NCBI GenBank assembly: GCA_033065855.1
Contig: JAVXUO010003160.1
Span: 186,001-250,000, forward strand
Length of the DNA: 64,000 nt
From: Escallonia rubra
Lineage: Eukaryota; Streptophyta; Magnoliopsida; Escalloniales; Escalloniaceae
Direction: 5' to 3'
Under the pieces are notes generated by a model. That model was not told the DNA's origin. It searched no databases and saw only the letters and a program-made list of their open reading frames with translations. The translations under genes were made by a program, and so were the position numbers. Below are positions 55,914-64,000 of this stretch, piece after piece (position 1 is the first letter of the stretch; each line of letters starts with the position of its first letter).

Positions 55914-57646
55914 CTGATGGGGCAACTATTGATCAGTATGTTTGAGGGTTTTTGTTATATGTCTAGAGGGACACATTATTAAGCAACTGGGATGACTCAT
56001 TACAGTTGTGGTGTCTGAGGGCTTCAGAGGATGTCGAAAATAGGGGAGTATAACTGGGATACTCCCCCCTTGGCGCATCTCTATCATTCTATGGGCTCAG
56101 TGTCCAGGGGCAGTTCTCGAGCTTTATGGGGTACTACAGTGTTTGGGAGGTATGGCTATGCTATTTAACCATTTTTTCCAATTATTCTCATGCATGCATA
56201 TTTAGACGTTTTGCTCACATGTTACCTATATTCGCAGGTTTGGACTTTTAAAGTTCTGGGATGCGTGCCCCGGGATTGGGTGAGGGGCATACTAGTGAGA
56301 CTGAGCTGGCAATATTTCGGTGGAATTTTCAGGATAAGTGGGCAAGGGCCACAGTTGGGGCTTACCGGGAAAGCTTCAACAGTTTGACTAAGCACCCAGT
56401 GGGTTATCTATTTATTTTAGCTTTTGAATTTCCTCGCGGTTGCATATTCTTGACTATTTCTAATATATTATTTTCCTTTCAGGCGTCTCTCTCCAAGTGG
56501 GACACAGTAGAGTCGTACCTTGATGGGTTGGCGCTCACCCGGTGCCAGGTGTTGTTAGTGGGATACTCCCAGGAGTAGATTTATCTGGGAGAGCGGGTGC
56601 TCTTCCAACATCATATGGACGTTAAGGCCCGTATCCCGGCAAGCCCTCCCTTTGAGATGTACTCGACGAGAACCTTTGACTAGGGTTTCAGGTAGAGCTT
56701 GATTAAAGGGATTGATATATCCTCCCTAAGGTGGCCGAATGAACCTCGTACCTATGAGGCCTTCGTCAGAGAGGATTTGGCTCTTCTGTTGAATTCGAAA
56801 TGGTTGAGGAGGATACATCATTTAGGGTGGCCCGGGACGGGAAGAGTAAGGGAAAGAAAGAGGCGGAGTCCATGAATGATATCTTATTTTCCTTCTTAGA
56901 CAGTGTCGGTCTTTCTAAGGGGCAAGAGGGAGGAGTTGGAACAGATCCCTCGGCCAAAGAAGGATGCAGAGGTCTTTGGCCCAAGGAGCTTGCGTAAGTC
57001 CAGACAGTAAACTCAAATCATGATTGTGCTTTGTTTACCATTTCACACTTCATTTTAACTCTATGAATTTCCTTGTGGTAGGTCCCAAGCTCAATGTTGA
57101 AGGATGACTACCGGATGATACACAATCTTAATGACATGGTATCCACTTTACGGGACCTACTAGAGGTTTTATGGGCCATTTGGTGAGATGACGACGCTTA
57201 CTCCTACCCCCTCACTGCCACCATTAGAAGGTGGTCCAAGTGGAAGAGAAGACAGAGTTCTGCGGAGTGCGTTACCCCAACTACGGCCACTCAGATTCAT
57301 ATAGAAGAGGCTCCGATACCTCGGTCGGGAGACTAGAGGAAGACGAGAGCAACTAGTCGGGTGCTCCTGAGGCCGGTTTGCCAACCAAAACCTGCACTGT
57401 CTAAGGAAAAGATTGTCAGCAGAACAAAAGGAAAAGCCACAGCCCCTTCATCGATAAAATTAAGGCGCAAGTCCTTCTAGATTGCGGCGGTCTTTCACAT
57501 TACCTAGAAAAAGCCTGGATTGACCAAACCTGTGGTAGTGGAGGAATCTCCTGATCTCGAGGATGAGGAGTATGAGCGAGATGATGAATCCTCAGGGGCC
57601 TGCGAGGAGGAGGAACCTAGCCCGAAGAAGACCCGGAGGAATTGAT

Positions 57647-58272
57647 GCCTGGACACCTAATTACTTAGAATAGGACTTTGAGTCCACTAGGGACTTATTC
57701 AAACTTTATTGTAATGTACAACTACTTTCTTTGTTCTTAGTTGAAATTTTGATTAGCAAAATCTATGTAAATTATTAGTTTTCATTGTATGCTCATACAC
57801 TGGCACATAGAGAATTGAGATTGGGCTAAAAACTGGATGAAAATTAGATTTGGATTGAATTGGATTAAGTTGTGAAACTGGTACAGGGTTTGACCTCAAA
57901 ATATGCAAACTCTGTTAACATTTTACATACATTGACTAACCGGCCGGTTAGTTAGAAGCAAAATCCAATTTTATGGTAAAATCAGACGATTGATCAGAAG
58001 AAAAATTAAATTTTCTAATAAAACCTAACGGTTGATCAAAGAGATGGGCTTTCAAAAATATTCAAAACAAAAGGAAAACTAGCCAATTTTTTGTCCGATA
58101 AATTTTTCTAATTTTTAAAATTTTTGAGTCATATCTCTATACAACTTAGGGCTCTCTCATTATATATTTGGGACTTATCCTTTCAAAAGGGTTGCTGACA
58201 AACTGTTAGGTTCACCCATTAGCAAATAGCCTTTGGATATTTAGACGGGGGAAGGTGTAACTCGAGTCACCA
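57647..58272. other. 3' flank of the PMD pseudogene
   Basis: AT-rich, non-coding. It contains ACCGGCCGGTTAGTTAG near 57940, a motif similar to GGGCCGGTTGGTCAG near 53628 on the other side of the PMD gene. The pair may be traces of a larger element around the gene. Confidence 0.35.
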
Positions 58273-59618
58273 TCTCACTTTAGGGTTAACAATTAATTAA
58301 CTCGGGAAAAATAAGAAAACCTATGTAGGATTCTAAATTTCCCAATTTAGACTTTAATCATAGAAAATTGGAAATTTGTGTCCATGGATTAAATTATACA
58401 AGGGAATGTGTTAGACACCAATACTCTAGTGGTCTCCAGTTTATTTTTAGATCTTATCCTTGCAATAATGTTTTTAGATCTTATCCCTGCAATAATGAGA
58501 AACATGCAAATAAATAAGAAAACAAACCCTAAACGTACCTTGATTTTGGTTTGAATCCAACATTAGGGGCCGGTTGCCTCCATACCCAGTCGGACTCACC
58601 AGGATCAAACCACGTAGTTCTAATCGACCCTATGGAAGCAACCAAGATTTCGTTCTTGCTTCCTACAATCATAAATGGACTAAATTTCTTCTAGTTGAAC
58701 GTTCTTAATCTTCTAATTAAAAAGCTCTTCTCATTGTCTTAAAATTCTAATTGAATAAGAAGTCAAACTCTATTTGGTTTCTTAGTGCTATTAGAATTTT
58801 TATCTATCCTTCTCAAGATTCTTAACCTAATTCCCTTTTTTTCATGTATTGTCCTTTATCCTTTTTAGATCAAAATCTGGTTGCCGGGGAAAGGAAACGA
58901 GTCCAAGACTCCTATATAACCCAAATGTGAGAAATAGAGGACAAAATTGAGAAATTAAAGGCATATTACATCCCAACTTGACTTTTCTGGAACGCTTAAT
59001 TAAAAGTTGGGATGGCTCAACGATGCAATGGGAAAGACTTATGATTATAGACAACAAATTCTATTTGTCTCTCTCTCAGCACTTTTCCAGACTTTCTCCC
59101 TCTAAAATCATCTTTTGTTTTAAAGTTGCCAAAATGGCTTTTTTATAGTGGTCTAGGATAGTGAAAGTGATAGAAGATCACTTTTGGTCGTGCATATCAT
59201 TTTTCCAAAAGATAGTAACCAAATAAGGTGAAAGGTCCAAGTTGCCCCTTACCGAATGGTTAAAATGGCCAAAATCCTTACAATTTTAGAACAGATCCGA
59301 TGGGAGAAGCACCCTGATTTTGATTAAACCCATATACCACATATGATAAACCAGATTTAAGGATTTACCATCAAATATATTCCAAATCAAGCCATTTATC
59401 TAGACCATGACCTGGGTTAAACCCAAGTTAACTAGACCAACCAACTGGATTGGACCACTTAAACTAGACTAATAGTACTGGACTGGACCAATTGGACTGG
59501 ACTGAACTATATTTATTACTAGGCCTAACCCAATAATTACAATAACAGACTAAATAAAAATAGAGCCTAATAACCGCCACTAAATATATAAAATACCTAC
59601 AAAAATAGGGTGTCTACA
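58273..59618 (-). repeat. LTR of the TGTAGACACC family (minus orientation)
   Basis: On the minus strand it starts TGTAGACACCCTATTTTTGT (59618), contains a TCCAGTCCAATTGGTCCAGT tract (59500-59470), and ends before TGGTGACTCGAG (58272-58261), the primer-site-like motif. It is about 1.35 kb, similar to the nested copy at 26703-27966. Confidence 0.65.
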
Positions 59619-61189
59619 CCATTATCAGTACGTCATACGCTGGGGTCATGGGTGAATTAAGAGACGCCGTGCGAAAGAAGTTAAGAGATAAAGGCCCAAT
59701 TAACAGACCACCATATACAATAGCCAGAGCCTGGGCAGAGTCCATTACATGTAAGGCTTAAAAAATTCACGTAATATAACTCAACCAAAACTCGCTAGTT
59801 TTTGCCACGGCAAGTCAACCCATCCAAACATGTGGGATGGGTGATTGAACCCGCGGGTCCAAATGAGTTGCTATAAGGAATTACACCAACCTCGTTGGTT
59901 TTTTCGCCGGCGCCTTCAACCGTGACATCCACCACCATTTACGTCGCCGCACGACTCTTTCCGCCACCAACAGTTGCTCTCTCCGTCACTGTTAATTCCT
60001 CTCTTAATTATCGGCAGCCTCCATTCCCATTTCTCTCACTCTTAAATCATAATCCCTTTCTTCTCTCAAATCATGTATTATTTCGTTAAACTAATTGATC
60101 TTTTCTAGCTCTCTTGTTGATACTATTTGGTTGACTTTTTGTAGATGGGTTTTCGTGATGATTTTCTTTTGCTTTACGTCTTGGCCTGATGGGTTTTGAT
60201 TCTTCCTTGTTCTAAATATCATGGGTGAAGCTCATGTGGACTTGATGAGGGTTCCCATTTGATTTAAATCTTTATGCGTATTCACGTGTTGTTTTAAGTT
60301 TTCATTTGATAGGTTTTTGTCAATTTTTTTAGTAAAATTGTTTGTGGTCACAGTTTACTTATTGTGATCAATTGTGTTCAGTCCACATATTCAATTATTC
60401 AATTCAATGTTAATGGAGATTCATTCTGAGTTTGTCCTACTTAAATCGGGTTCTTCTGTGAGATTTTCTCCAGGGATTTGTTAGGCTGTGATGTCACCAA
60501 GATTGATCTTCTTCATCACTCGGTTTATGGGGATTTATTCCTCTCTTCAGTTTTAAGCATCGAATCTTCCAATGAGGAAGCTCAAAATACTCTTGAATAT
60601 TGTGGGCATATATGGTGGTGGTAGATCCGAATTTCTATCTGAAAATCATTTGCATTGGGTTAATACTCTAATTGGGCATTTTGCAGATTCTAGGTTTTAA
60701 CCCGACTCATGGTTCAATCTGTAGTGAATCAATTTTGGAATTTAAGGGGTCTAGTTGATGTTGAAGCTGTCGCGGACTTTTTTGCTTTTCATTTTACTCA
60801 TTCCGATGATTCAGAGTGTTTGTTGGCTGAGGGACCTTAGAACATGAATGGAGGACTGTTTGTGCTTGTCCGTTGGTCCCCTTTTTCCTGTGTTCCACGC
60901 CTAGATTTTTCAATATTGACATGTGTGTATGTTTACACGACATTCTCACTGAACTCTCTTCTTCAATGAAACAGCAGTGCAAGTGGAGGGTCATTTGGTG
61001 AAGTTCATTCCTTTGATTGATCTGCTTCTCGTCAACAGCTCGCGATTTCTTTTGCATCCATGTTCGTGTATTCATCATAGATCCTTTAGTCCCAGGATTT
61101 TTTGTGCCAACGGTGAGTGACCAATGCAACTTCTACGAGAAATGTTTTAGAATTTGTTATCATTGTGGGTTATAGGTCATGTTAATCCG
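59619..61189. other. No recognisable gene
   Basis: A short serine/proline-rich frame at 59895-60089 follows a pyrimidine-rich stretch and could be a decayed 5' end, but no domain follows. The T-rich DNA to 61189 shows no coding signal on either strand. Confidence 0.45.
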
Positions 61190-61696
61190 GAGCTCCGCCG
61201 CTCCGAACTCCCGGGTCGTTAATCTACCTGATCACATCAACCTGTCATATCATGTTCCATACCACATACTTTAAAACGTCTGATCCAATACCAATACAAA
61301 TTCCTTAAAATACAAGATTTCAATAACTGCTCAAACTTAAGTATTAAAACCTAGGTTCTCAACAACTGGAGTCCTGCTAGAATGAATCGACAGTACAGAC
61401 CCACGCAGGGGTCACATTACCGAGTAGTTATGGGCTCATTGGAATCTTACACAGACTCTAAACCGTTCCCGAACATGCGACAGTTCATCGTCACCTGCAG
61501 AAGGGAGCCAAACGAAAGGTGAGCTTTTGAGAGCTCAGTAAGGTCGTACAAGGACTACAAAAAGAATTACCAAACGACTCCAAATGATCCAACTGACGAT
61601 GATTTCTGTAATACCTCAAAACAACTTGAACAGCTCAATGATTCCCAAAATAATCCAATTCATCATAAATAGATACCAAAATATATAATCATAAAT

Positions 61697-61912
61697 ACAC
61701 CGACTAGTCCGTCAAGGTACTAGCCCATGCCAACACACCGGCTAGTCCATCAAGGTACTAGCCCACGCTAACACACCGGCTAGTCCGTCAAGGTACTAGC
61801 CCACGCCAACACATCGGCTACTCCGTCAAGGTACTAGCCAACGCCCATACACCGGCTAGTCCGTCAAGGTACTAGCACACGCCAATACACCGGCTAGTTC
61901 ATCAATGTACAG
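61697..61912 (+). repeat. Minisatellite, 38 bp x about 5.5
   Basis: The unit contains CACCGGCTAGTCCGTCAAGG followed by TACTAGCCCACGCCAACA. GGCTAGT and ACTAGCC in each unit are inverted and separated by about 12 bp, so every unit can form a small hairpin. Units differ by a few substitutions. Confidence 0.9.
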
Positions 61913-63169
61913 CATAACAACAATTTGATAATACAACATGTTTTTCAATGCTTGATGGGTAATAGATAATGAGCATCGATAAGAGTTTCCATAAACGTTT
62001 TATGGCTCAATGAAAGGTTTTTAAGGCAAGTAATGCAACTTGTATCAACATAATGGAACCCAAACGAATAGCGATGAAAAATCAGAATAATATACAATTA
62101 TCAAATTTTCTCAGCATTCAATAACAGGCGACCGTCACAAGATTTCCAAATAACCGATTAAGGTTCGATATTGGGATTTTCTAGGCAATAACATGCTAAT
62201 ATCAATTCATACTTCAGAGTTCGACATTAGTCAAAAGTAAATCAAGGAGTACTTATGAGAACGAGTTATCAAAATAAGGGTTCGGACGAAAGTCCTTACC
62301 CAGGGTTCGGATAGAATCCCTTACCTAGATCCACAGCTAATTTATCCTAACTGGAAGTCTTTAGCTTTAACCTAAATGAGATGATTAAATCATCATAACA
62401 TAGTCTACAGCATAATATTATAACTCAATACGGTCTCACACATGCTCCTAAATGAACCTACCTCACCGCGTGTGTAAAATTACCGAAATGCCCCTAAGGT
62501 GTAAAATTACCAAAATGCCCCTCTTAGACCTAAATCACCAAAATGGTCTTCTCGTAAGTAGAATCACTATAATAACCTTACCATACACAATTTTACCCAA
62601 AAATACCTTTCTTAGGTCAAATTACCAAAATACCCCTTCGGGGTGATAAATTACCAAAATGCCCCTGGGGTTTCCGGTACCGGAAAAATCCCAAACAATA
62701 TTTTAAAACGCTATTTTAAGCATCCTGATATTATTTCTGGACTAAAAAGTATTTTAGAAAATTTTCGCCCGAAAATCCTGAGCAGGTTTTCGAACCGAAC
62801 GGTAAAAAGGCAGTTTCGCGAAAAATGCCTATTGTCCTCAGGATGGCCCGAAATTTTAGAAAATGAATTATATCAGTAAAATAAGGTTTTCATAAAAATT
62901 TTAGATTAAAATAACTTGGTTTACTATGCTAAATAATTCGATAAATTTCTTAAATCGGTACCCCAATTTAGCACCCTTCGCGGACCCTGGAAATTCCTGA
63001 AAAATTCCATAGCGTAGTTCTCGTAAAAATATTAGGGTACCAATTTTGCACTTTGTCTAATTTTGACCCTAACTATTTATAAAATTTTGTGGAAAAACTG
63101 CTTAAATTAATTTTCATCTTTAGCGACAATAACGGTTACTATTCAGATTTGGGCACACATTATTGCACC

Positions 63170-63590
63170 TTAAAAAGACACAATGTCTTCTTCCTTCAGC
63201 CGTGACACACACTTCTCATACACATTGATTCACCATTAAACTCACATACAAACACTCGAAACACACATTCACCCTCACAACTAACCCATTATCACACCTA
63301 TAAACACAATCACCTTGTTTACACCATTGTACTCACAATCTCCACTCACATAACACACACGCATACACCTGCTACACACACTCCCACAGGTTCACGCAAT
63401 ACCCCCTACAATTAACCTAGACACCCACGGTTTCACCTCATATATTCCTAACCCCCATAACATCACATACCCACACTATACACACATTAATTCCTCACTA
63501 CACCACACCCAGAACACACACACACACAGGCACCACCCACACACACATTCGGCTTCACTGCATACGAAACCCACAAACACATATGAAATT
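63170..63590 (+). repeat. CA-rich low-complexity tract
   Basis: Dense CACA, ACACAC and CCCACA words without a fixed period. There is no coding content. It is followed by a pyrimidine-rich stretch to about 63840. Confidence 0.7.
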
Positions 63591-64000
63591 TAATATACTA
63601 GAAGGGGTAAGGAAATCACCTTTAAGGAATTTCCATTCTTTTTCTCTGTCAAAATTCTTCCCTTTCCCGTGATTTCCTTTTCTGTTCTGTGTTTTCTTTC
63701 TTCATGTTTCCTGTTCTGTTTTTGTTCTTCTCTCTTTCCCGAAATGGAAAGGTTTTCTCTTTTGATTGTTTTTTTTTTTTCGTTTGCTTCTTTCTTCACC
63801 CGAAAATCTTTTCCATCTCTTATTAAATTATTTTTTTCCTAGCGTAGTCATTAAGCCAGTAGGAGGTGGCAACAATTTAGAGAATTTCCTCTAAAACTTG
63901 ACACCAAGACACAAAATTTCAAAATTACGAAATAGTCCCTCAAGTTTCTAAAATTACAAAATAACCCCAAATTTTGTATCATTGCATTTTAGCCCCAGAA

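Larger units (their letters stand above)
54290..57646 (+). pseudogene. Second plant mobile domain (PMD) gene, degenerate and transposon-split
   Basis: Plus-strand pieces follow the PMD (aminotransferase-like/MAIN-like) order. They include LAEHWWETHFT (54430), a MNITNI segment, and LELVVWLLDFESSYKKGCFI with SYYEGMTLKVLMG (54560-54679). A hAT insertion follows, then SNWDDSLQLWCLRASEDVE (55980-56040) and WDTPPLAHLYHSMGSVSRGS (56060-56110). MRAPGLGEGHTSETELAIF, GAYRESFNSLTKHPV (56261-56400) and SLSKWDTVESYLDGLALTRC (56485-56545) come next. An acidic tail with SPKKTRRN ends at 57646. Several segments look like exons separated by introns (for example about 56400-56480), but stops and frameshifts elsewhere make it a pseudogene. 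It is a different lineage from the MULE's PMD, and no protease is attached. Confidence 0.75.
61190..63850 (-). repeat. LTR-like repetitive region (probably minus orientation)
   Basis: The region contains a TTTTGAGAGCTCAGTAAGG word, the 38-bp minisatellite, repeated AATTACCAAAATGCCCC motifs (62440-62670), the segment shared with the MULE (62640-63110) and a CA-rich tract (63170-63590). I recall such non-coding composition from plant gypsy LTRs. No partner LTR or coding region is in the window, so the extent is approximate. Confidence 0.35.

Overview
This is nuclear DNA from a flowering plant, most likely a eudicot. The one recognisable host gene is an F-box gene of the SKIP24 type with plant introns. 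Nearly everything else is plant transposable elements in nested, decayed layers. I cannot name the species.

Layout. 1-9 kb: gene-poor DNA holding a foldback MITE (1047-1229), a 1.4-kb hAT-like element (3912-5337), degenerate tandem repeats, an Au-type SINE (6912-7080) and a 341-bp hAT-like MITE (7123-7463). 9.15-11.34 kb, minus strand: a four-exon SKIP24-like F-box gene whose first intron appears to use a GC donor. Three DNA transposons follow directly upstream of it: a 1.5-kb element with long tandem-repeat TIRs (11452-12982), a complete-looking 7.9-kb Mutator-like element (MULE, 13134-21030) and a 135-bp double-hairpin MITE (21045-21179). The last two sit in the same TA microsatellite.

The MULE is the highlight. 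From its left end it encodes an intact 764-aa FAR1/MULE/SWIM transposase. From its right end, convergently, it encodes a gene that joins a plant mobile domain (PMD, exons 1-2) to a C48/Ulp1 cysteine protease (exons 3-4) with an intact His-Asp-Gln-Cys set and one 1-nt frameshift. The architecture recalls maize MuDR (mudrA/mudrB convergent): the PMD-Ulp1 gene takes the second-gene position, both genes have copies of the same non-coding module upstream, and repeated 25-bp palindromes lie in the TIRs.

21.4-64 kb: a LINE 3' fragment (minus); a full-length but dead Ty3/gypsy chromovirus (23877-31035) with a nested LTR in its RT; a dead Ty1/copia on the minus strand (about 33530-41360) whose integrase/RT junction is split by an insertion carrying an exon of a SecY-type translocase gene (SCY2-like); a LINE whose ORF1 (41440-42480) and endonuclease/RT (48340-49590) are separated by a giant LTR-like unit containing about 35 copies of a 109-bp tandem repeat; LTRs of one further family (26.7, 49.6 and 58.3-59.6 kb); a gypsy RT/RNase H remnant; a second, degenerate PMD gene (54290-57646) split by a hAT element (54680-55913) that carries a phytocystatin fragment; and an LTR-like, minisatellite-bearing region to the right edge.

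The window is therefore a TE graveyard around one host gene. It has three clear cases of coding cargo in mobile DNA (PMD-Ulp1, SCY2-like exon, cystatin) and one element, the MULE, that may have been active recently.
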